Positions 21,389 to 30,813 of a stretch of DNA of 64,000 nt are shown piece by piece; the first letter of the stretch is position 1; each line of letters starts with the position of its first letter. The notes beneath the pieces were generated by a model. The model searched no databases. It was not told the origin of the DNA and worked only from the letters and a program-made list of their open reading frames with translations. The stretch is from positions 29,837,896 through 29,901,895 of the forward strand of contig NC_067206.1 of the NCBI RefSeq assembly GCF_026262505.1. Direction: 5' to 3'. The position numbers were made by a program, and so were the translations under genes. The stretch is from Trichomonas vaginalis G3. Lineage: Eukaryota; Parabasalia; Trichomonadida; Trichomonadidae.

Positions 21389-22909
21389 ATGAATACCATA
21401 GAGTTAAAAAAATTAATTGATGATTTAGTATTTAATCAAAATTTTCTTACTTATTACGATTTAAAAGCATATCTTCAAAAATATGATAACTATATAACGG
21501 GTGATGATATGGATTATTATTATCCGTATTATGAAAATGAATTTTTGAAATATCATGATAAAATAATTTCTAAAATTAAAGACAAAATTAAAAATAATGA
21601 ATATACAAAGGGAAAAACTAAATCACAACTTAAACAGTTGAAAGATTTCAAAAATAAAGTATTAACAGAAGAAGATATTGATGAATTATATAATTTATAT
21701 AATCCTGAGCCGCAAAAATCAAGGGAACAAAAACAAAAGGTGCAAAACGCCCAGGTCCTTCAGATCATAAATGAAGCACAAGCTTTAATTTATGATTCAT
21801 TAGTTAAACCATGTTCAACCCAAGTTTTAAATGAAGATCAACTTTTGGAATTCATCCTTCAACATAAACTCGAAGCGGGAAAGTATATCAAACCTTTATA
21901 TACAGCATATTTAAAACAAATGAATAGAATACATCCAGAATTAATGAAGGGGGGAATGAAATCCAAAATCAAAGCAGATAAAATTAAACCATTTGCAATA
22001 CCAAAACCTCCAACGACAGTACCGCCTCCTCCTTCAGTTAATCCTTCATCATTCACTTTATTATATCCATTTCAAACATTAAAGAAGCAAAAAGATTTTA
22101 AAAAGGATTTCAAGATATTAAATAAACCAACTGACCCAAAAATTCAACCGTTAAAGGAAAAATTTAGTCGCCCTTCATTTGCACCATATCCATATTCATA
22201 CGAAATCGATCATCTGGAATATTCAAAAGGAAACGTTACTTATTTATTTGCCATTAACATTAACACTAGGTATTTATATTGCATTCCAGTGAAAGGGAAA
22301 ACAGAACAGGAAACAAGAAGAGCTATACAATACTTACTAGATCATGAAAGAGTAGATAATATCAGGGGTGATGGTGATAAAGGATTTCAGGCAGCTATGG
22401 CTCATTATTTCCCACAAATTAATTTTTACTTTTCATCCTCTCCATATACGTTTCATAATAAAATAGTTGATGCAGTAATGAGAACTCTTAGAGATGCGTT
22501 AGGGGTTAACGGTCAGATATACTGGGATGGAAATCATGACTCCATCATACAGCAGTTAGTATATTATTACAATAATACATGGCATAGAACTATAAACATG
22601 AAACCAGTGGAAATGAAAAATGATATTTCAAAAGAATGGGAATATATTAGAAAGCAAATGGAAAGGTTGAATGATGTTAAACGTGAACAAATTAATTCGG
22701 GGCTCATGAATTTTAAACAGGGGGATAAAGTTTTGATTCATCTCGATTATGGAAAAACTGATAAATCAATGACAAAAAGAAGACGAAGATTTGACACAAT
22801 GGCTGAATTTGTTAGATATATTAACGGTAATGCATTAGTTGAGGTTAACAATAAATTAATAGAAATTCCGATTTATTTTATTACTCCATCATATTTAAAT
22901 AATATTTAA
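21389..22909 (+). CDS. Polinton integrase
   Basis: 506 residues. The N-terminal 200 are rich in Lys and charged helices. An rve-type catalytic core lies near 265-420: the first Asp in YEIDHLEYSKG, the second in GDGDKGFQ, and the third acidic region in HNKIVDAVMRTLRDALG. A C-terminal SH3/chromo-like module follows (FKQGDKVLIHLDYG, then YINGNALVEV). It would join the Polinton ends to host DNA with a 6-bp stagger, fitting the duplication seen. The gene is whole. The ATG follows the element's T-rich box TTATTTTTATATAAATG, and the polymerase lies just upstream on the same strand. Confidence 0.93.
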   Translation: MNTIELKKLIDDLVFNQNFLTYYDLKAYLQKYDNYITGDDMDYYYPYYENEFLKYHDKIISKIKDKIKNNEYTKGKTKSQLKQLKDFKNKVLTEEDIDELYNLYNPEPQKSREQKQKVQNAQVLQIINEAQALIYDSLVKPCSTQVLNEDQLLEFILQHKLEAGKYIKPLYTAYLKQMNRIHPELMKGGMKSKIKADKIKPFAIPKPPTTVPPPPSVNPSSFTLLYPFQTLKKQKDFKKDFKILNKPTDPKIQPLKEKFSRPSFAPYPYSYEIDHLEYSKGNVTYLFAININTRYLYCIPVKGKTEQETRRAIQYLLDHERVDNIRGDGDKGFQAAMAHYFPQINFYFSSSPYTFHNKIVDAVMRTLRDALGVNGQIYWDGNHDSIIQQLVYYYNNTWHRTINMKPVEMKNDISKEWEYIRKQMERLNDVKREQINSGLMNFKQGDKVLIHLDYGKTDKSMTKRRRRFDTMAEFVRYINGNALVEVNNKLIEIPIYFITPSYLNNI

Positions 22910-22928
22910 TTTTTTTATTTCGTAAGAA

Positions 22929-23201
22929 ATGAGTGACAACAAAGCAGCCAAGAGTCCAGACAATGAATATAAAAAGAAACTAAACAGAATTAAATCAAAA
23001 ATATGCTATTACAAAAAGAAGCCGCAATGCGGTGGGGTTGAAAACGATAAAGAGAGGAAAGAAATAATCGAAAAATTAAAAACTTACCGTTCAATCCTTA
23101 AACTGAGTGAAGCAAAAATAAAAGAATTTAATAGAATAAATAAATTGATTGGAAGAGATGAATTTAATAAAGATGAATTTTTAAACTCAATCCAAATTTA
23201 A
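22929..23201 (+). CDS. small basic protein of Polinton 1
   Basis: 90 residues, very rich in Lys and Arg, mostly helical, with a CYYKKKPQCGG stretch. I do not recognise it. Position after the integrase, own T-rich start box (ATTTCGTAAGAAATG) and high charge suggest a nucleic-acid-binding role, which is inference. Confidence 0.6.
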   Translation: MSDNKAAKSPDNEYKKKLNRIKSKICYYKKKPQCGGVENDKERKEIIEKLKTYRSILKLSEAKIKEFNRINKLIGRDEFNKDEFLNSIQI

Positions 23202-23209
23202 TTTTTTCA

Positions 23210-23830
23210 GTGCTACTATGTTACCATGTGCTACCATGTCAATTAACTTCTCTGAAAAAATGATGACAACATGACATTTTGACAACAACAAAGGAAATAT
23301 ATTTTATCGTTAATGTTTTCATTAATGATTTTAGGTTATTCAATAATTAATTATTTTTGAAGAACTGAAGGTGCTACTATGTTACCATGTGCTACCATGT
23401 CAATTAACTTCTTTTAAAAATGATGACAACATGACATTTTGACAACAACAAAGGAGGAAGGCATTTATGAATTATTTTTGAAGAACTGAAGGTGCTACTA
23501 TGTTACCATGTGCTACCATGTCAATTAACTTCTCTTAAAAATGATGACAACATGACATTTTGATAACAACACAGGAGGAAGGCATTTATGAATTATTTTT
23601 GAAGAACTGAAGGTGCTACTATGTTACCATGTGCTACCATGTCAATTAACTTCTTTTAAAAATGATGACAACATGACATTTTGACAACAACAAAGGAGGA
23701 AGGCATTTATGAATTATTTTTGAAGAACTGAAGGTGCTACTATGTTACCATGTGCTACCATGTCAATTAACTTCTCTGAAAAAATGAGACAACATGACAT
23801 TTTGACAACAACAACAAAGGAGGAAATTTG
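23210..23830. repeat. 121-bp tandem repeats of Polinton 1
   Basis: Units start at 23371, 23492, 23613 and 23734 (period 121), with a variant copy at 23210. Each has TGCTACTATGTTACCATG, a second TGCTACCATG, then ACAACATGACATTTTGACAA, and ends in GAATTATTTTTGAAGAACTG. Related units lie before the helicase gene (24,640-24,920), and inverted ones after it (27,310-27,535). Non-coding. Repeats with internal near-dyads beside replication genes could be a replication or partition site; this is inference. Confidence 0.92.
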
Positions 23831-23898
23831 ATGCAGTCCAAAAATAAAGTTAGTTTTAAAATTATTTTTATTTTTTTATTTTGTATGTAAGAACAGAA

Positions 23899-24563
23899 AT
23901 GTCAGTCGAAGCAAAAACATTCACGAACAAATCTAATGGCGAAACATTCACAAAAGGCACTTATAATGGTATTGAAGTCTTACGTAGAGACAAGGATGGT
24001 TACATTAATGCAACAAAGATGGCAAGAGAAGCGGGAAGGTTAAACCATTTAAACAGATTTCTCAATAGTACTAAAATGCAGGAAATTCTTGAGTTTTGGA
24101 TGAATGAATACGGTCAAGCCAAAAGTGGCTCGACCTCAAAACAAGCATTTTATGAGCTTACTAAGGGTGTTATAAATGAATTCAAAGGTATTTACATACA
24201 TCCTGACCTCGTTCATTTTGTTGCTGAATGGTGCTCTGTAAAGTATGCATTTTATGTCAAAGATATTATGGACTCCATAGACAAGAAAGTTCATGTGAAA
24301 TTAGATGAAGAAGAACTCGAAGATACAGTAGAGAATGCTAAACATTTGTTTGAAGAAGAAGTTAGAAAAATGTGTGAAAAACAATTAGAACATGAACGTG
24401 AGATATGTTATAGTTATAGAGATTCTCCATACGAACTAGACTAATGGGAACAAGAAGATTTAAAGAGAGAATTTAGAGAATATGAACTCGCTAAGATAGC
24501 ATTAGAAACTGCAGAAAAGAAGTTAAAAGTTTGGGGTCGTTTTGTACAAAAATATTGTGAGTA
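23899..24563 (+). pseudogene. KilA-N domain protein of Polinton 1, looks broken
   Basis: From ATG 23899 (MSVEAKTFTNKSNGETF). The KilA-N fold lies at about residues 20-130: RRDKDGYINATKMAREAG, a loop, then IYIHPDLVHFVAEWCSVKYA, followed by a coiled-coil tail. KilA-N is a DNA-binding domain common in large DNA viruses and phages and not part of the usual Polinton core. The reading frame toward the C-terminus looks broken, but the KilA-N domain itself is entire. It lies between the 121-bp repeats and the helicase, so a role in binding those repeats is possible. Confidence 0.85.
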
Positions 24564-24579
24564 AATGAACCATTTATTT

Positions 24580-24970
24580 TTGTCATAAACGACCAAAAAT
24601 ATATTTTATCGTTAATGTTTTCAGGTTATTCAATAATTAATTATTTTTGAAGAACTGAAGGTGTCACCAGGTCACCAGGTTAATTAACTTCTCTGAAAAA
24701 ATGAGACAACATGACATTTTGACAACAGTCCTGGAAATATATTTTATCGTTAATGTTTACGTTAATGTTTACGTTAATGTTTACGTTAATGTTTTCAGGT
24801 TATTCAATAATTAATTATTTTTGAAGAACTGAAGGTGCTACTATGTTACCATGTGCTACCATGTCAATTAACTTCTTTAAAAAATGATGACAACATGACA
24901 TTTTGACAACAACATAGGAAATTTGATGCAGCCCAAAAATAAAGTTAGTTTCAAAATTATTTTTTATTTT
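24580..24970. repeat. variant repeats and duplicated promoter before the helicase
   Basis: Contains further copies of the 121-bp family (one with TGTCACCAGGTCACCAGG in place of the usual core) and a 12-bp run repeated about four times near 24,740-24,795 (GTTAATGTTTAC). The last 60 bp, GATGCAGCCCAAAAATAAAG onward, nearly duplicate the leader of the KilA-N gene at 23,830-23,880, so both genes seem to share a copied promoter. Confidence 0.8.
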
Positions 24971-24984
24971 TTATTCCTATATAA

Positions 24985-27297
24985 ATGACAGCAGCAAACG
25001 ACAGCAGCAACTTTATCGTTTCTGATGAAAAAGTTATTGATTCATTAGTTGAGGAATTAGTTGTGGCAGAAACTAAAACCCTCAACGAAAGAATTGGTGA
25101 AAACAAGATTGATTTACATAACTACCTCAAACATGATGGAGGAAGAGGAAGGAAAACTGGTATGGCTTTATTAGTAAATAAAATATCAAATTTAACGATT
25201 ATAGATGTTGATATCAATAAATCGTACAATGATGAACTTAAAGAAACAGTTAGAAAAGACATTTTATCAAAACTTTCGGATAAAGATGTTATCGTTAAAA
25301 CCGCTTCAGGAGGTCTTCACATTTATTGCAACACTAATTTCTTCTATTCAGTTTCGAACAGAATGATTAAATGTTATTCCTGCAATGATTATGATATTGA
25401 TATAATGACTTCTATTGATGATTCAAAACGTTCATTAGTGGTTATGGCTGATTCAAGAGTTCGCAAGAATGCAACAGAACCAATCAATACATACTCATTC
25501 AGTCGTGGAAGTTACGATTCAACATTAACTAGAACAGTGAATGATATATTAAATGATTTGAATATTAAGGTAAGAGTTGAACAGAAGAATGAAGAAATAA
25601 AGAGTATAATGAATGAAAACAAAGATGTAAACATTGACGATAAACTTGCCCAGAGCATAGTTGATGGCATCAGTGATTTTGAAGTACATAATGACGGTGG
25701 AAACATGAATTTAGAAAAAGAAGTTACATTATTCACACTGTTTCAAGCAATTAATTCGTTACCCAATCATTTAATTAATGAAGCATACGATAACGTTTAT
25801 AACTTCTGTAATTTAACTGAAAATGCAAAAAGTAATTTTGAAAAAGCACGTAGTAGATATGCACATTTAATGACTTCTCCATTTGTTTTGGTGAAGATTC
25901 TAAAACTATATCAAAAGGAATATTATGATGAATACGTTTTGCCTTTATTACGTAAGCCAAAAATAACATTTGACATCAAACTTGATGACTCGTTTTTGAT
26001 AACAGATATTAGACGCAAGGCTGAAAATCATCAGTATAAAAACAGTTCTGAAGTAATTGATGATTTATCACGTGTAATCCGTTTTGTAGATTGTGGAAAT
26101 AAATATTTCATTCAAAAAGACTATAATATCCACGACAAAATGAATCAAATATCATTCGTTCTTCAATCAAACATGAAAGAGTCACTCAAAATGATTAAAT
26201 TATTTAAAGAAGAAGGTAAAACCATAACAGCATGGGATTTACTACTAAATCAATTATCCTCATTAACAGTTAAAGGTGTTTGCTTCAAATCTGATTCCCC
26301 AGATGTTTTCTCAACGTTTCAAGGTTATAAATACAACATTCTCGAAAAGCCTGATTACTCAAAAATTGAGATGTTTATGAATTTCATTAAAGAAGCCGTT
26401 TGTGATAATAACGATGAAGTGTATAAATACCTACTCGGCTGGATTGCATCAATGATTCAACATCCTGGAATCAAGAATGAAACAGCAATTATTTTGAAAG
26501 GACTTCAGGGAACAGGTAAAAACAGATTTACAGACATTATTTCTGAACTTCTCGCCGGTTATTCATGCAAAAACATTACCGAAATAAGTGAGCTAACGGG
26601 TAATTTCAATTCAGTAGTTGAGAATAAAATGTTTCTTGTACTTAATGAACTCAAGAATGTAGGTGAAGACAGACTCGCAAACTTCAACGCTTTGAAATCA
26701 ATTATTACGGATAATGAGATTAGAATTAATGAAAAGAATCAACCCAGAAGAACTGCTCAGAACGTTGCAAACTTCATTTTCGTAACTAACAACGTTTACC
26801 CTGTCAAAATTGAAGTTGGAGACAGAAGATACGTAGTTTTAAGAGTTAATGGTAAATTTAAGGGTCAATTTGATTACTTCAAGAATTTAATGGATTCATG
26901 CACAAAGGAATTTTATGATAATTTACTGACGTATTTTATCAATTACGACCTTTCATCATTTAATGTACGAATCATACCGATGACTGAAGCCAAACAAGAT
27001 TTAATTGAATTATCAACAAATCCTTTAGATGTATGGATAAATACACATTATGATGAATTGAGTGCAGGTATGATGTGTAAAAATGCTCTATTCTGCAAAC
27101 CATCAGACATGAAAGACAAGAATTTCCAAATGAGTATTAAGGATAAATGTGATAGGAAACATAGAAGAATAGATGGTAAACAAACATGGTGTTATGTTTT
27201 GAAAGAAGAAATGAAAGGATTATATAAACAGGTTGAACCAAACGATAATGAGGATTCATTTACTGATGATGAAATACCTGTAAATGAAGCTTTATAA
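24985..27297 (+). CDS. primase-SF3 helicase (D5-like) of Polinton 1
   Basis: 770 residues, whole. The N-terminal primase-polymerase-like part has LTIIDVDIN and TASGGLHIYC (DxD and GGxH-type motifs) near residues 70-120. The SF3 helicase part lies near 490-650: Walker A GLQGTGKNRF, Walker B MFLVLNEL, then FIFVTNN and GDRRYVVLRV. The fusion resembles D5-type replication proteins of large DNA viruses and virophages. It would unwind DNA and prime synthesis. Its presence beside a protein-primed polymerase is unusual for a Polinton. A shorter homologue lies in Polinton 2 (50,651-51,876). Copies of the 121-bp repeat family flank it in opposite orientation. Confidence 0.9.
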   Translation: MTAANDSSNFIVSDEKVIDSLVEELVVAETKTLNERIGENKIDLHNYLKHDGGRGRKTGMALLVNKISNLTIIDVDINKSYNDELKETVRKDILSKLSDKDVIVKTASGGLHIYCNTNFFYSVSNRMIKCYSCNDYDIDIMTSIDDSKRSLVVMADSRVRKNATEPINTYSFSRGSYDSTLTRTVNDILNDLNIKVRVEQKNEEIKSIMNENKDVNIDDKLAQSIVDGISDFEVHNDGGNMNLEKEVTLFTLFQAINSLPNHLINEAYDNVYNFCNLTENAKSNFEKARSRYAHLMTSPFVLVKILKLYQKEYYDEYVLPLLRKPKITFDIKLDDSFLITDIRRKAENHQYKNSSEVIDDLSRVIRFVDCGNKYFIQKDYNIHDKMNQISFVLQSNMKESLKMIKLFKEEGKTITAWDLLLNQLSSLTVKGVCFKSDSPDVFSTFQGYKYNILEKPDYSKIEMFMNFIKEAVCDNNDEVYKYLLGWIASMIQHPGIKNETAIILKGLQGTGKNRFTDIISELLAGYSCKNITEISELTGNFNSVVENKMFLVLNELKNVGEDRLANFNALKSIITDNEIRINEKNQPRRTAQNVANFIFVTNNVYPVKIEVGDRRYVVLRVNGKFKGQFDYFKNLMDSCTKEFYDNLLTYFINYDLSSFNVRIIPMTEAKQDLIELSTNPLDVWINTHYDELSAGMMCKNALFCKPSDMKDKNFQMSIKDKCDRKHRRIDGKQTWCYVLKEEMKGLYKQVEPNDNEDSFTDDEIPVNEAL

Positions 27298-27304
27298 AGT
27301 ATGA

Positions 27305-27545
27305 TTGGAATTTATTTTTGCCTTCCTCCTGTGTTGTTGTCAAAATGTCATGTTGTCATCATTTTTAAAAGAAGTTAATTGACATGGTAGCACATGGTAA
27401 CATAGTAGCACCTTCAGTTCTTCAAAAATAATTCATAAATGCCTTCCTCCTTTGTTGTTGTCAAAATGTCATGTTGTCATCATTTTTTCAGAGAAGTTAA
27501 TTGACATGGTAGCACATGGTAACATAGTAGCAGTGAAATAAAATT
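27305..27545. repeat. inverted copies of the 121-bp repeats
   Basis: Two units, reverse complement of the 23,210-23,830 family, start at GCCTTCCTCCTGTG and GCCTTCCTCCTTTG, again 121 bp apart. They lie at the 3' end of the helicase gene where plus- and minus-strand genes converge. The helicase gene is therefore bracketed by inverted repeats. Confidence 0.9.
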
Positions 27546-27555
27546 TTGTTATCAG

Positions 27556-27738
27556 TTATTTTATCATCATTTTATTAAGTTCATCTTTAGTTAATAATTT
27601 GAATGGATTCGCTAATGTTCCACCTTGAGTCACAACACTTGCCCCGGCTAATTGTGAAGAACCTGGGATAAGTACTCCATGAAATGATTTCATTGGTATC
27701 ATTAATTTAGAAATAGTTGGCTTAATTAATTTTGTCAT
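27556..27738 (-). CDS. small ORF of Polinton 1
   Basis: 60 residues, MTKLIKPTISKLMIPMKSFH..., with a Gly/Ala/Thr-rich middle. It starts behind the same kind of T-rich box (AAAATAAATG region on the minus strand). No family recognised. It may be a small virion component, but the evidence is only its start context. Confidence 0.45.
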   Translation of the reverse strand: MTKLIKPTISKLMIPMKSFHGVLIPGSSQLAGASVVTQGGTLANPFKLLTKDELNKMMIK

Positions 27739-27834
27739 TTATGATAAAAATAAAATGTTAAATTATGCCGTTCACTCTTTTGGAGCTCAGGACTTTCAGT
27801 CCGTTCTAAAGTTTGTTTCACAAACATTGAGCGT

Positions 27835-28881
27835 TCAATAAACGCGGTACCATGCGAATATAGTCATAAATGGTGGCATATAATCTTTACCCAAGCCTGT
27901 TGGATTTGTTGTGAAAGTGTGTGAATGATTTCCTCCTGGTTCAGTTTGTCGAAAAGTCTTTTTTGCTGAATTGTTATAAGCTGGAGATAAAACATCATAA
28001 CCAACTTCATAGTCTGAGTTGTATAATGGGTGGTCTCTTAATGAGTGGCTATGGTCGCCAGAAAAGTTTGTAGTTCCTGTATGAGTGTGCGGTGGAAGGT
28101 TTGCTTCTTTAATTTTCTTCGAACCTCCTGCTTGCTTTGAATATCTAGCACAGTATAAGAATTTATTTACAATCTGCTTCCACGTACCAAAACCTAAAAC
28201 TGTTGCTGGATTTGTTGAATTCATTGACGTATAAATAGAACCAACAGGATATAATGTTTGAAGTATTTCATTTTTCATGCTTGTAATCACATCATTTACT
28301 TCCGTCTTCTTTGCATAATTTTCATCAACATAAGTTTTATCTGCTTTAAGGTCTAAACATCCTGAAACCCATCCTGTATCAGCTTTAACTTTAAAAGTCT
28401 CCGATGCCCATTCATGATACCATTCAACCTTTTCTTTAATTTCATTATCTTTTTCATCAACATAAACCAAATTTGCCTTCTTCTCTAATTCACTATCCAC
28501 ATATTCCTTATCCACCTTCTTCATTATGTCGTTTAGGAAACCTTCTATGAATTCCTCATTTAAATTAAATCTTCCAATCTTCAAAACTTTAGGAAATGCA
28601 TTTAATGCGTAATATCTCTGTTCTTCTGGTGGAATTGATGTTATATCATCCGTTATTCCTTTAATTTTTGAATTCATAAATAAAATTTCTTTTATATTTG
28701 ATATCACTGCACCACCTTTGCAAACGAATTCGAAACGGTCATTTTTCAATACTATCTCCAAATCTCCATATTTCAACCTTTGCGTTTGTTCTGCCGTCTT
28801 TGAATTATATGCATATGTGGCGTATGTAATGGTCTGAAGGACCTGGGTGCTTTGCGCCTTAAGTTGCTGTTGTTTAATCAT
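27835..28881 (-). CDS. phage tail-fibre/collar-like protein of Polinton 1
   Basis: 348 residues, whole. The N-terminal 95 residues are element-specific. A stalk of KADKxYVD-type repeats follows (VDEKDNEIKEKVEWYHE, DTGWVSGCLDLKADKTYVD). Residues from about 205 form a phage-collar-like tip: YPVGSIYTSMNSTNP, LGFGTWKQI, then PPHTHTG, GDHSHS, NHSHTF and the end PPFMTIFAWYRVY. HxH pairs of this type bind iron in trimeric phage fibres. In phages such proteins bind the host surface. The tip and stalk are close to those in Polinton 2 (45,319-46,692), even at the DNA level, while capsid genes are not. Role as a receptor-binding spike is inference. Confidence 0.85.
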   Translation of the reverse strand: MIKQQQLKAQSTQVLQTITYATYAYNSKTAEQTQRLKYGDLEIVLKNDRFEFVCKGGAVISNIKEILFMNSKIKGITDDITSIPPEEQRYYALNAFPKVLKIGRFNLNEEFIEGFLNDIMKKVDKEYVDSELEKKANLVYVDEKDNEIKEKVEWYHEWASETFKVKADTGWVSGCLDLKADKTYVDENYAKKTEVNDVITSMKNEILQTLYPVGSIYTSMNSTNPATVLGFGTWKQIVNKFLYCARYSKQAGGSKKIKEANLPPHTHTGTTNFSGDHSHSLRDHPLYNSDYEVGYDVLSPAYNNSAKKTFRQTEPGGNHSHTFTTNPTGLGKDYMPPFMTIFAWYRVY

Positions 28882-28905
28882 TTATTATGATTTAAAAATA
28901 AATAT

Positions 28906-29616
28906 TTAATCTGTTATCTCATCAGTTATTTTCTCTATTTGAAATTGCCATAATATTTCATTCATAAATTCTAAATCACAATCAAATAGGTCAGTTATTC
29001 TAAATTTAATATTTGATAAATCTTTTGAATGAAGAATAAATGAATTCCCGGATAATTGAAACGGATATGATAAAGAAAATGTGTTTAAGTTGATGGATAA
29101 AATGTTTTGTATTGATGGGTAAGAGTTAGGGTCTAATGTTTGATGTGAAAATCTCATTGGGGTATTAACTTTATCACATTTGATTAAAATGAAATTGGAA
29201 CCAGTGTCAGAATACAAAACATCCCCAACATCTTTTTCAAAATTTAATATCCCCAACAATGAACGAAGATGGGGAGTACAAAATTTAATTTTCAGCGGGA
29301 ATTTAATAAGGTTATTTATTTCATCAAGTTCAAAAAGTTTATCAGGTTTTGATTTAAAATTTTCTTCATACCATACGATAAATGATTCATTTAAATAACT
29401 TAAAATCGTGTTAATATCCCATTTCGCTATCACATTATTTATATACATATCATACGTTTTTTCATGGTCATCTTTAATAAATGATATATAATCTGAAGGG
29501 TCTAAAAGAATGGGATTAAATTTACCACTCACAGAAACGAGAGTAACATTATAAATTCCGCTAACTGTTAAATTTAATTCACAGTTATTATTCGAAATAA
29601 TATTGATAATTGACAT
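28906..29616 (-). CDS. putative structural protein of Polinton 1
   Basis: 236 residues, not recognised. Mostly beta-strand pattern, with LRSLLGILNFEKDVGD in the middle and a C-terminal segment (FILHSKDLSNIKFRITDLFD...ILWQFQIE) alternating hydrophobic residues as in a jelly-roll. The position between the fibre-like gene and the ATPase/capsid block favours a minor virion protein. The ATG faces the next gene's ATG with only 20 bp between them. Confidence 0.55.
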   Translation of the reverse strand: MSIINIISNNNCELNLTVSGIYNVTLVSVSGKFNPILLDPSDYISFIKDDHEKTYDMYINNVIAKWDINTILSYLNESFIVWYEENFKSKPDKLFELDEINNLIKFPLKIKFCTPHLRSLLGILNFEKDVGDVLYSDTGSNFILIKCDKVNTPMRFSHQTLDPNSYPSIQNILSINLNTFSLSYPFQLSGNSFILHSKDLSNIKFRITDLFDCDLEFMNEILWQFQIEKITDEITD

Positions 29617-29636
29617 TTTTTATTACGATTAAAAAT
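29617..29636. promoter_or_regulatory. 20-bp divergent promoter in Polinton 1
   Basis: The whole space between two divergent ATGs is TTTTTATTACGATTAAAAAT. Read either way it gives the element's T-rich start box (TTTTTATT...AAAAATATG and ATTTTTAATCGTAATAAAAAATG). Two genes must therefore be served by the same 20 bp. Confidence 0.65.
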
Positions 29637-30116
29637 ATGGTAAAGCGTTATTTTCCAGTGATAAATAAAACTAGAATAAGATTACCTCAAGAATTCATAA
29701 ATTCAACGAATAAGAAATTCATTCATGTTATAAATTTTAGTGTTTTCAGAAAATATGAGTCAGTGTCATATTCATCAACAGGTTATATTTCACTTCATTC
29801 AAATTTAGTTCAATCAAACCCATATAATGACCATTTCATAAGATTTTCAGATGGTATTAAAAATGTAATTGATAGATTAAAATATGAACAGATTGACAAT
29901 ATCGAATTTTTGGAATTTTGGTTTAAATATCCCGATGGAAAAAAGATTGAAGTTAAAGATAAAGCTGATACTATAACAAAAACAATTACAATGACCGATC
30001 CAGATAGTGGGGAACAAAAAGAAATAAAACAAACGATAGAAACTGGTGAAAGGTCAATTATTATTGATTATGATTCAAAGGATTATTATTCGATAATGTT
30101 AATGCTTGAATATTAA
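29637..30116 (+). CDS. unknown protein of Polinton 1
   Basis: 159 residues from ATG 29637 (MVKRYFPVINKTRIRLPQEF); the frame is open a little further upstream but without ATG and into the divergent gene. It has a mixed alpha/beta pattern with a beta-rich C-terminus (IETGERSIIIDYDSKDYYSIM). No family recognised. It lies among structural genes. Confidence 0.55.
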   Translation: MVKRYFPVINKTRIRLPQEFINSTNKKFIHVINFSVFRKYESVSYSSTGYISLHSNLVQSNPYNDHFIRFSDGIKNVIDRLKYEQIDNIEFLEFWFKYPDGKKIEVKDKADTITKTITMTDPDSGEQKEIKQTIETGERSIIIDYDSKDYYSIMLMLEY

Positions 30117-30781
30117 ATAGCCTTAACAAAGAATTTTTCAAGTGATATTTTATATTCATCAACTATTTTATTATAAATATCATTATATGTTAAATGAAGT
30201 TCAGTTGTTGTTCCATTCTTTGATATCTTAATTGTGCTAATATTCTTTATAGGATTTATTTTTGCAACTGTTCCGCAGCATGAAACCTCATCATCTATGA
30301 AAAATTGAATCTTAACGTCTGAATCTTGAACATCACAAAGAATGGCGATAATGTGAATTAATGATTCATAAGGTAAATAATTAAACTGGATTGATCAATT
30401 AAATTTATTATTGAATCATAATTATTAATTATTATATCACGGTAAATTTTCATTAATTCAGAATTAATGTCTATTTTATATGGGTTCTCGATGTTTGATG
30501 AAAGAGTGGGGGTATGTTGGATAAGTGGGAATCTCAACAGGTTCTTTACCGGGTTCAGATAAAATGATTGGGTCTCCATTCTCATGGTTTTCTTCATTCT
30601 CCTCATTCTTCGGTAAGTCACGAGTTAATAAATTTGGTTGAGTTGCTGACCTTGTTAATTCGGGGCTAACATTAACTTTAACATTTTGAATAATTCGTGA
30701 TTTATCATCATTTACGTTATAACCAACCGTAATCTCTGCTTTTGCGTTAGTGTTCTTTTGACTAGTGAAACGTCTTCTCAT
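30117..30781 (-). pseudogene. SCCG-motif small virion gene of Polinton 1, looks broken
   Basis: The N-terminal part begins MRRRFTSQKNTNAKAEITVG and has an acidic Pro/Glu-rich middle; the C-terminal part contains DDEVSCCG. The same layout, with a DISCCG motif, is found in Polinton 2 at 52,712-53,295 beside its capsid genes, so this is a conserved Polinton gene of unknown role. The copy here looks broken. Confidence 0.6.
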
Positions 30782-30813
30782 TTATATTCGAATAAAAAAA
30801 TTTATTTAAACTT

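Noticed and set aside
23210-23830. CRISPR-like array in Polinton 1
   Set aside because: Whole 121-bp units are repeated, with no variable spacers and no cas genes.
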